From Aspidapion aeneum (Eukaryota > Arthropoda > Insecta > Coleoptera > Brentidae), in assembly GCA_963576565.1 (NCBI GenBank), contig OY755039.1:22461102-22525101 (forward strand): a stretch of DNA of 64,000 bases, written 5' to 3'. The notes below the pieces were generated by a model. That model had not been told where the DNA came from. It ran no database searches and was given only the letters and a program-made list of their open reading frames with translations. Below are positions 23,001 through 35,000 of this stretch, piece by piece (position 1 is the stretch's first letter; each line of letters starts with the position of its first letter). Made by a program: the position numbers and the translations under genes.

Positions 23001-26000
23001 CTCCACTCAAAATCGTAAACAACAATTCCAAACCAGGGGTGAATGAAAGAACAAAAAATCATAAAAAAAAGGTTTCCTTGGCTTCGGACGGGATGTAAAC
23101 CCGAACCTTTGGCTATGTACACCAACGCCCTACCAATTGGGCCACCAAAATCATAAGTTTTTAAAACTCTATATCACGGTCAGTGTGAGAGTATTTACTC
23201 TACCAAGCCATTCAACTAAATTTATAATTGTTCGCTCCCACTGTTAAAGTGTGAAATCAAATATGCTTTCATTCTTTATTTTACCACTGGTTTGAAATAA
23301 AGATATATTAATTTTTAGTTTTTGTTACAATTTTTACAATGACAGGTCAACTTTGACAAAAAATTAACTATTAACAGAAATTTAACTATTAGGAATGGTA
23401 AAGTATCTTATAACAAAAGTTATAACATTAATGCGTGAGCTGGGGCGTTGCGGGGTTAATTTGGGGGTGAAAAGGAACAAAAAATGATTTTAATGGTATT
23501 TCCGGCAAAAGACAATGTCTAAAAGATAAATTATAGACCATCAAAAAATCTAAAACTTTGTTTAAGTCACTTGTTCATATACCTTAAAATGTCTGACAAA
23601 AAACCATTTAAAAAAAAAAATTGTTTTGCCTTTTTGCAAAAATAATGGTTTGAAAAAACAAAAAATACCTCTTTATTTTTGTAACGGCCACACTATTTTC
23701 CAGAAAAATAATCAAGAGGTTTCCGAGATATTCGTTTTTTCGTCTAACAAGGAAACTTTAAATAAGTTTTGTTAGTTCTAGTTCTGCTAAAAAAAATTAG
23801 TAAGACTGCTCGCTAGTTTCTTATTATATACTTAATTATAGATATAACACTTTCGTAATTTAGAATGACAATTAGAGGTTAGAAATGCGCTGGAAATGAA
23901 AACTTGTAGTATGAGTATATTTTTTTACCATATCACATATCTAGTTGAAATGAGTGTATATTACCATATGAATGTAGTCCTTATTTATATGATGTTACCA
24001 AGTTTTTACTTTGCCGCACAGTAAAACTTTTCAGAATAAATCGATGCGGGAAAGTGAAAATACTCTGCCAATATATGGGTACCCAAGCTCACACTAGGTA
24101 CTATAGTTATAGTGTAGTTGTGAGCTAATACAACTAAAAACTGAAATATATTTTATTCAACTCCAGACTCAATTACCTTTCGTTTGATACCACACAAGCC
24201 ATGTTTTCTAAGTGAAAATCTCTAAAAAATTTTCAAAATCTATTATTTTATTTAACTCCAGACACAATTACCTTTCGTTTGATATCACACACGCCACATT
24301 TTCAAATAAACTCTAATTTTTTTAATCTATCCCCACCCTTTTATTTGGCTTGTGTTCGGTGGATTTTGTTCATTTTTAAATGGGACCATCCCGACCCAAG
24401 ACCCAGCGTAGGTACCAAATTTCATTAAAATCGGGCAAGCGGTTTTTGAGTTATGCGCGTTGGTCGTTACAGACAGACAGACGGCGAGACAAAAAAGTTT
24501 CAAAATCATCTGAAACGCAAAGATATATAAAAAATTTTGTAATCGGAGCAACTTTTTTTTCTCGAAAAATTAGGATCACCATATCTCACACTAGTTGTAG
24601 TGTGAGCTAAAATTATCAACACGTACTAACAAGCCCATTGTCGCAGAAGAAATCTATTTTTTTATGTTTGAGTATGTTTTTAAATTGGAACTGAATTCTA
24701 ATTCTGTTACGAAAAAGCATAAGCTAAAAAAATTAATACCAAAAATACTACAGAGGATAATTTTGTGAACAAAAAAATGTAATTAAAGGCTTACCAAGTT
24801 TCGGACATTTTGAGGTTATGTAAAAAAGTGACATAACAAACTTCTAGGTTTTTATGGTCTATAACTTATTTCCAAGACATTTTTTTCTCTGATTTGAACC
24901 TTTGCCCAAAAATCGGACTAATATAATGTTTCGCCCTTTTTGCTGTTCAGGACTCTTTACCAAGAATTTTAGACATAGCATTACTTCGCAATATCTGACG
25001 ATCTTGCGCACGCATCAATTTCCATTGCAAACAATGACTTTAGGATGGTAGGTGATGCATCCCTATCCTGAGCTCTCTTGTTCATGAATTTCTAACCTCC
25101 AAAACCAAAATTTAATAAATTTTTTTAACGTTTATGCTATAAAACCTTACCTTTATCGTCTGTAGGTTCAGACTTTATCTTAATATGTTCCCCTTTCTTT
25201 ACGCTGACCACTTCTCCAACTTCCATAAATCCGTCATCTTCAACAGCGACCTTGTATTTAGAGCTTTTTCTTGCCTAATAACCAAAAATATATTGTAAAA
25301 TTTTATAGTTTTAGCATAAAAGTTTGAAATTTTAGGTGTTTAAAACTATCGAAAACTATTAAAACTAGCTAGAATATTTGAAATTTATTCCATGTCAAAA
25401 TGTAGTATAAATTCACTTTGGCAGTGGTAGATAAAAACTCACCTTCTCAAAGTTGTCAACTTTAGCATCTTTGGAGAAATTGTCACCTTCCTCATCTGAT
25501 TCATCGTCAACCTGTAAAAAAATATAAAATACTTGAATTTTTTATGCAAGAAAAAATCATGATAAAAAGTTTCGCAAGATGCTAAATGTCAAGTCTATGT
25601 GTAGTTTATCTTAAAGGCGACATATGTGTTTCCCCAGACGTAAAATAGATTTACTTATCTCTCTTTGTGTTGCTTTTCTAGACATTTTTTTAGGTTTGGA
25701 AATACTTCAGATTAGCCAACATAAACAAACAATATAACCAACGAGATAAGCCATTTTGAGCATTCTACGTGAGCCAAGGCACATTGACATAAAATTAATT
25801 TTCAACTTCATGAAACTTAAGAATATTAGTCCAACACTTGCTATGATAAGTGCGTTTTACCTAGTAGAATATCGTTGGCTCCCTATACCCCCATCATTTT
25901 GTCCTGTGGACTATGCTGCCGTGCATATGCTATAATGCCGTTAACCAACATTTGGACAATTTTGATTTTTTGGTGCCGTATTAATCACAATATTATTCTA

Positions 26001-29000
26001 CATCAATTTTTATAAGCAAATCTTCTTTAGCTTTTGTGGTTTTCAAGAAACAAATAACTTACAGTTATCAAGGAGCATTGTTTGTTTGTTATTTTCCGGG
26101 TTTTTTTTTATCAAAACCAGGAAAATTTTATAGGTAGTTAACGGCATTCTAGCTTAAGGACGGCAGTATAGGCGTTATTGCAGTGAAAGTATCACGTGTG
26201 AGTTTACAGAACCAGGTATCTACTTCAATAATCTTAGAGGTCATTCCTAAATTAAGTAACGCTCAAGGGGGAAGTTGTTTCAGCCTTGCGCTACGCGCAA
26301 TGTTCTTTTAATATGTTTTGCTGATGCTTAAAATGTATGAATTTACTAAGTTTCAATCATAGAGCAAAAAAAAACCTCCTCGTAGTTTTGATCTTTGCTT
26401 GGTGGTACACTAATATATTTTAGGTTTCATCAAATTAATCGGACACTGCCTGCAACTTCCGTAGCTATGAATTTTTTTTTCATCCAGAAGCAACTTAAAA
26501 ATTTCGATACCGGGGAAGTGCGCTTCGAGAGCAAAAAGGATGACAGAAACAGGATCCTGTTTGAGAAATTATGATTCGGTGCATAGTGTGCACAGATAAA
26601 TATCAGGATAAACAGAAGACTTTCAGAAATTACACTCAAAAAGACTTTAAAATTACTTCACCTTTTTTCAACCACTTAAGTATAAGCAACTCTTTTTATT
26701 ATAGCAAGAATTGTGCCTAAAGGACTTAATAAACATTGTTGCCCAGATTAGCTAAAATCTGTCAAGCAATACTAAAAATATAATTTCACATACCCATATA
26801 TTCCCAAAAAAAAATTCCCTCACTCCTTTTGTATCGGCGACCCTTTTTATACTGACACGAAATATAGCTGACTGACCAAGGAAAATACCACGTTTTGCTG
26901 AAATCCGTTTAGTTATTTTAGATATATTATTATTATTATATTATAATTATATCCTGTATTCTCATATACTCCAAAATACTTAAAAATTACGTCACCTTTC
27001 AACCCTATAGGTATAAATGAACAATAAACATTATTGCCAACTTTAGCTAAAATCCGTCAAGCGATACTGGAAATATGATTTTTGTTTGGCATTCCCATAT
27101 ACTTTCAAAAAAGTTTAATTTAACTTTATCGCTTTTCGGCCTCTTAAGTGTCGGCAACCCCTTTTATAGTAGCATCAAATATAGCTAAAGGACCAACAAA
27201 AATTGTTGCCAAGTTTGGCTAAAATCCGTTCAGCCATTCTAGAGAATTAAGTTATGTCCCGTATTCTCACATACTCCAAAATAATTTAAAATTAAGTCAC
27301 CTTTTTTCAATCCTTAAGCCAGCCTAGGTATAAGCACCCCTTTCATTATATAACAGCATAGTAGCTAAAGGACCAACAAACATTGTTGCCAAGCTACAAT
27401 CCGCCAAGCGTAGTTACGCATTCCTATATACTTTCAAAAAAGTTTTGATAAAATTCAACGCTTTTCAACCCCTTAAGTATCAGCGATCGATCCAATTCAC
27501 AGTATCACCAATTATAGCTAAAATACCAGTTTACAGTATTGCCAAGTTTCATTAAAATCCGTTCGGCGGTTTCGAAGATACGAGTTTTGTCTCGGATTCC
27601 CATAAACACAATTCACTTTGTAAGAGATAAGTAAACGAATTTATTTTAAGAGTTAATCCCACGTAGGTCACGCTTCTCACTGGTTTAGTAAATGTCGGCC
27701 CCTAAGAAAATTACAATTATTCTGCTTACCACAATGTTAATGGGAGCAACTTCATTCAGTATGACGTCGTCGTCATCACCGTCATCAAGAGGTTCTTCCA
27801 CAAGTTCTTCCTTATTGTCCACCAGGACATCTTCCAGTGTGCTGGTATCCTCGCTCTCTGATGGTAAGGAGACCTAGCAAAAAATTGTTAAATCAGAAAA
27901 ATATAGACCAATTCCGAAAATTTAGCTAGATTTTTAAGATTTTGGAGAATACGCTAGAAACCGAGGTGCAGTTTTCCTAGAAACAGGACAATATCTCTGA
28001 ACAAGTGCAAAAAGGATGAAATATAAAAAAATAAACTAACAAAGTAAAAGTAGAAATATTTGCAAAGATGTTTTAAACAACTGTTAAAATATCCCGATGG
28101 GCAGTTAGATTAACTAAAGTTGCGAACCGCCGCTAAAACTGCTTCGCGAATTCTGCCCAGTTATTTTTTAATGTGATTACGACGGTCGCTATGAAAACGG
28201 ATGCTCAAATAGGTTTACGCCGCAAAAATTTACTGAAAGTACGGGGCTCTGCTCAATCCCCCTTGAGGATCAGCATAGCGCCTGTTCGAAATAGCGCGTA
28301 CAATCATAATAGCACGTGTTCGAAATGGCGGTGATCAAAATAAAGCTGATCAAATTTATTTTTTAATTTATTTTACCTTTTATTAAAAAGTGTGGTAAAA
28401 AAGTATACATATCTGAAAAAATTAAAAAAATATAGAAATACCAAAGTGTACTGCATCATTTCAAAGGAAATTTTACGCCAATAACAAAAATCGAGTAAAA
28501 ATTGTCATTCCATAAGAAAAATTATAACTTTGGGTTACATCTCGAAATGTAAAAGCGACAGAATAAATTCAAAATGACAGTTGCATTCTGCTTTAAAAAA
28601 TCAAAAAGAAAATCTTGAGAAATAAAAAGTCATAGATCCCAATTTAAAATACAGACTTTTTGAAAAGTATATAGTTCCCGAACTATATAAAGTACTTATG
28701 TATAATCATAATATTCAAATGTATGAGTTTTTGCTTAAAAAAAATTAAAACGAAAAAACAGATGGAGATATGACGTCCAACATGAAGGTGAGACGCGGGT
28801 AAAACATTTTTTTTTTGTAATATTTTTGTTTTATTCTAAATGTCCAAAAATTGCTTACCACTTCGGCAGGCGACTTGGGTTCATATTCTTCATCCTCGTC
28901 ATCATCTAGAATAATTTCCAGTCCAGGAATCAGTTTATTTTCGGGAGATGGTTTAATTTCTTCCACGGACGCCTCCAGTATTGATTTCTGTAAAAAAAAT

Positions 29001-32000
29001 AATTTTAATAGACCAATTAGTAGGCAATTTTTAACCACCCGCGCCCGCTGCACACATGTTATTGTACTATTAACTAATAGCCACAAAGTGGTATCAAATT
29101 CCTTTAGCAGCTGTTGTAGTTTTGAAATGTCAAACTTTAGTAAGTATTGCTAAGTAAGAATAAATATTAATTCTTTATACAGGGTATTTTATTAGATCTG
29201 AACCATTGCTAACTTATGATTTAAGTCAAGAAAACATATTATTATTGTTTTTTTACTAATACAGTCTGTTTGATTAAGTCTGCACTATTGCCAATTTTTT
29301 TGTTATTGGATTTACTAGATTGGTTAAATTAGCAAACCAGTGGTATTCTTCTTGCTGATTAAGACGATTAAAATAGAAAAACAAATAAAAACGTGATATT
29401 TATTTATTTCTTGCGATTTCGTTGTAAATTTTGTTTGTCTGTCTGTCTGTGACGAAATTAGGGTGAGAAGGGGACATTACTCTAATCTAGTGTCTCCCAA
29501 CGTTTTTTTATGGACAAGCATGGTGCAAAATTTTAAACTTGTAACCGGAAGTAACATATTTTAACGGCGTTTGTAACTAATGCCACGGACTAATAGGCAA
29601 AAGTTATTAACCATGCTCATTATTTTCATAATTATTCGACAACCATATACATAAGAAACATATCTCAATTTAAATTTTTCTTTTTAAACATCTTTTCAAA
29701 TTGGGCTATATAGAACACCAAGACATACTATATAAAAAATTTACTATGCATACATTACCTTAATTACTAGACTTCACCTCTGTTTCAAAAGATTTATTAA
29801 TGTGAATTAATCGCAAAACAGTTAAAAGTACATCTGGTCAAAAACAAAGGCTATAAATATTTTTGTCGGACATTGCTTATATTTTTCTTGGATCCAAATT
29901 TTTTTCCGAAGTTTTTTATGACAAATTGGTATTTTTCAGGTATTTGACCATTAAGGTGCAGTATTATTACTTTTAATTTCTTAATTTTTTAAAAACTAAA
30001 TCCCCCTAGAATATTGTAATGCTTTTAAAATAAAATATGTAGGATACTATTTTATATACATTCTAAAATACTTTTACGAGGCTTTGTTTATAAAAACATA
30101 AAAAGTAATCAAAATCTGTACCTCTACAAGTTTATATCGATCGGATTTATCAAAAAGGTTACAAAGAGTACACCCTATGCATTTATTAAGGGACTTGTGA
30201 AGGCAAAAAGTGTTTATATTGGTAGATACGAACTTATAACATTTTTAGTTTTCAAAGATTTCCGATGAAATGAAATTATTTTTAAACTGTAAATATTTTT
30301 TTACATATTTGAACACAACTGAAATAATTTCAAACGCCTTCCTATGTGTGTGTGTGTTTTGTCCAGATTTTCAACAAAACAGGTCTGTGTGCGCTGCGAG
30401 CTCCAACGATATGCGCAAAACAAAAATGATTATACAATTCTTACAGCCATTTGTTTGTAAAATTAGCTTACCTGGAAATCGTCATAACAAACAGGATGAT
30501 AGTTTTTGTCATCGACCCTAATGGCGTTTGTCAAGTGCCATTCTTCCTTTTCTTCATGGAAAAATTGGTCGAAAGCATCTTTGCATACTTCGCATCTAAA
30601 AAAATATTTAGAATATTCAGAATAAAATCTATATGTTTGTAGTGGATTCATTTTACAAAAAAACTTTATCTTTGTATTACGCCACCATTTAGGATTTTTA
30701 AAAAAAATTAAGAAACCACTGCGTTTCTCCTGGAAAAAGAAAAATCACTAATGTGCCAGTGGTTTATAAACAAAATAATATTTGCCTAACAAAATTTGAA
30801 AAACTTATCTTTCTGATAAACAACACTATTGCGACGTTTCGATTGTTCTTCTACAATCGTTTTCAAGCTCTTCAAATTATTCTTTTATCAATACTATTTA
30901 CTTTGCTTTATGTTTATGTTTGTTATTCATTTATTTATTTCTGACAAATTAAAAAAAAGTTCAGAAATAAATAAATAATAAACATTAACATAAAGCAGAG
31001 TAAGAAGTATCGATAAAAGAATAATTTGAAAATGAAATGTTTAAAGACCTTGAAAACGATTGCAGAAGAACAATCGAAACGTCGTAATAGTGTTGTTTCT
31101 CAGAAAGATTGGAAGTTTTTGTTGGGCAAATATTTATTTTTTCTTATAAACCACTGGCAAATTAGTGATTTTTCTTTTTCTAGGAAGTGGTTTCTTAATT
31201 TTAAAAAATTCCTTAATAATTCCGTAATACCCAGATAAAGTTTTGATTGTAGAATATTTAGGGACCACAAAATGAAAATATAAATAGTAGTAGTACTTTT
31301 CAAAAATATGAAGAAAGAAGAAGTTTTGTTATTTATTTTTTTTAAATATTTTTTATCCACGTAGGTAAATAAGTTATTTTATGATCCCTCAAATTACTAA
31401 AGCTTTAATTATAGAGATATTTTAAAAAAATATATAACAAAATGTTTTTATAAATTTTTTTATTGAATTACATTATAAAGTAGTAGGATTCATTAAAAGT
31501 TGAATCAAAAAGTACAGGGCTTCCTAAATTTGATGTTTTTGGGGGTTTCAGGTATTTCTTGGGGACATAGAACAAATCTCATCCCCACTTCGGGCCTTAA
31601 TTTTCAAGAAGTGATAAAGGTGAGAACCGTATATTGATATAGCAAACCATTTTTAATCTACATGGGTTTTTTGAAAAGTATTAGGGAGCACATAACTTTT
31701 TTATTTATGGAAATTTATTTTGGTGTAAATTGGTTATGTATAGTTTCCTAAATTTTCTTCTGTCACCTTTAGGTTTTGAGATATTAAATAAAGTTGCATT
31801 TTGCGTATGAAATTGCCCTCTTTTTATTAAATTTTAGAAATAGGCGTAAAATTTTCATAAAAATGACGTCACAACGAGTGTTTTATTTTTATTCATTTTT
31901 TTTATTTAATCAACTTAGAATGTTGTAAAGCCGGTATATAAATTAAAATACTATAAGGAATAAAAGCGTAATTCCATAAAAATATAAAAATTTTATGTAA

Positions 32001-35000
32001 TATCTCAAAAAGTTTTATAGAAAAATCTATAAAAAAGCAAACCCCTTCTCGCTTAAAAACGACTTTTTATATCAAAATACGCTTTTTACCGTTTGGCTTC
32101 TTGAGGTTACTTTTTTCTCCTAGAAACACCTGAACCCGAAACCAATTAGGGACACTCTGTACATCTACCATTTGTATAATTTTTTGGTGTAAGTAGACAC
32201 TAACCTTTCGCTAGTACTGCTCGCATCAGCCGGTACACTAGGTATTTCGGCCTCCTCGTCGGTATCATCACCCTGTAATTCTGATGCCTGTAATTGCTGA
32301 TCGAAGTAGTTTTTCTCTGTAAAATAAAAATAAAAACTTCTTGCCGTGTTGGTATTTTTAAAATATCGTTTATTAATCGTAAAAGCTTTGAAAAATAGCT
32401 TAAATTTGGAACACTTAAATCGATTTGACACCAGGCCCTCCTTTAATTTGTCGACAGTTTTTTTAACTGACGGCCGAAAAAACATAAAAATGACAACTAC
32501 AATCAGGCCATGGTATACACGTTTCTATATAATTTAATATAGAACATTTACAAAAAATAGTTTTAAAACGCAAGATTTATGCAAAAACACGTTTATGGCC
32601 ATTGTCCTGAAAAATCACAACAATTCGAGGTTTTAGAGTAGAAACATTCTACAGGGTTCGCCAACGATCGTGGCACTAAGAGAGATAAATAGTTTAGCGC
32701 TGTTGACAAGTTAGCAATTCAAGAAAATAGTTTTCTTTTCGCGATCTAATGACGTTACTCTTACCGGCTGAGTAGGCCAAAAAAAGTTAATAAAATCCTT
32801 AAAACCCCTTGATTTTAATTGCTGTAGCGCCATCTCTTAGATATCATTTGAACTGTATGACTAATAATCAATACTGCGAATCCGTAATTAAGTGGGGTAA
32901 CAGGTAGAGCTTTCTAACATGGCAAAAATGTTAAAGGAGGTTACTACACGCACAAACAAAATATTCCATAAATTCAACTTTCTTTCACTTTTTCATAATT
33001 TACAAAATATGAAAATGCTTAATTTAGGAGCACCCCTCCTTCTTAATACATTCCGAACTTACCCCTTAAATTCAGTACGAAACGTGGATTGCTTTAAATA
33101 ATAATCACTTCGTACATCCCTACCCCCAAAAATGTTGTCCTCTATTCTGTTTCCTGGATAGTGTACGGTGACTTTTAGCAACTTGACTTCGTGAGCCGCC
33201 GTCAGGAGATCGAACGGCACAAGAGTTTCACAAAACACACTTGAACGGCATTTAAGCGCGACTTTAATAAAAGGGCAAGGTTATTGTGTAAGAAAAAATT
33301 ATTAAAAAATTGAATTTTTCTCGATTTAATGTTTTCTGATTGAAGCTAAAATAACGAAATAAATAATAATTACTATTTCTTCGTCTTTTAAAAGTGGATA
33401 TCTTACTGTGATTGCTACTGTTTAGTAATAAGAAACTATTAATGAATTTTAAGTCACAGCGGCAAAGGCTCCTGAATATGCGCGTCTTTGGTCCCTCACT
33501 GACTTCTTGCTTTCCATAAGTTTATCCTTTTTTATACGCTTTTCATAAAGGCTAAACGTTCGAAGTCGAGCCCTGTATACATTTTCAGTCACAAATTACC
33601 TTTGGAAGCCTTTTAACCTTTAAAAATAACTCAGTAAAATTGACATATCGCGAAAATGTCATTCTAGTTAACAAATAATAAGCTTGACTTGCCCGTGACC
33701 TTAAATAACCTTAAAACACCCTCTCAAATTAAATAAAAAAAATTGTGTTTTTTGTTTTATCTCGCAACAGTGAGCACTACCGTCAAATTAAAAAAAAAAA
33801 ACGGTTTTTTTTAACTTGAGTGGATGTTTCAAGGTAACTTAACATAATAAAAAAAGTTAATATTTGTATTTTTTTTTCATAAATCTTAATTTTTCAAGGA
33901 TATTTAAGGTCCGATGACATTAAAACATTTTTTTATAATCCTCAATATCGCATTATGTAGATGAGATTTTTTAACCATTTTAAATAAATGGCCGCCAGAG
34001 TTCCTTGTGACAAATTGAAAAAGGGCCTCTGGTCAAACCGATTGAAATAGCGTTATTATTAAATGTGCCAAATTTCATGCTTGTAGGTTTACTAGCCGTT
34101 TTATTTTAATACATTGGTGTATTTTCAAATAATAGACATACTTAATAGCATGTCAAAGTCAAGGTTTTAATTTTCGCAGAGAAAAAAGTTAGGCGTCCCG
34201 GCAAAATAAAGCTATGCATCAAAAATTCAGGCTGTTACTAATTACTTAAAAAATAGACCGTATGGTGGACTATCATAACAAGGTAAGATTATTCTTAATT
34301 TTAAAGAAAAACCCTAAGAATAAAAATATTTATTAAGTACATTAGGGCCGGTTTCCACCTATGCGTTCCAACAATTATTTAAAAAACGCATCACGTAAAG
34401 GGACATTATCTTGCTCTTATTTTAAATGCCGCGTCACGCGTTTTTAAATCAAGGTGGGCACGTATAGGTAAAAACTGAGTTTTAGGTAATAAACTTTGAT
34501 AAAATATTGTCCATATGTGACAAAAAAATCACCTAATTAAAACAAAAAATATTTGACGACAACACCCAGTATAATACTAACCTCTTTCTCCCAAATCCTC
34601 AATCTCCTCATAATTCTTCCAGTCCGCCAGTGAATAATACCACCTCCTGCTCTGCGCGACCCGAACTTTGCTCTTTCCTTTTCTGTTCTGCCTAAAGTGC
34701 CAGTCCAAGTGTTGACTGTACAATTGGCTGGCTTCCGGGGCAAATCTCATACCGCAACTGCTGCACTGCAACCCGCTATATAGAGACAGGTACAGCCCGT
34801 GCTGACGTACTCTTAAAGTTTCGGGTCGGTTGAACTTTACCGATCGTAATTTGCTAAAATGGTATTTCGCGCCTTCGTTGGACAAACCGACAAATGTGTT
34901 GTGTCCGCTGTTTTTAATCACTGGCTCAGGTTTCTTTTTTTGCTCGACTGGTCTACTATAATTAATGTTTGGCTCTTGTCTAATATGATCAATTTTTGGA

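Noticed and set aside
21861..23160. Four functional tRNA genes
   Set aside because: The D, anticodon and T arms form but the acceptor stem is poor, the B box is mutated, and the unit is embedded in a satellite; better read as tRNA-derived SINE heads.
26640..27620. Regularly spaced repeats resembling a CRISPR array
   Set aside because: Units are ~160 bp, highly degenerate and without unique spacers, in an intron of an animal gene; an ordinary tandem array.
27692..27877. Ser/Thr-rich plus-strand frame
   Set aside because: Antisense to the acidic Pcf11 exon H; Asp/Glu codons read backwards give Ser/Val-rich sequence.
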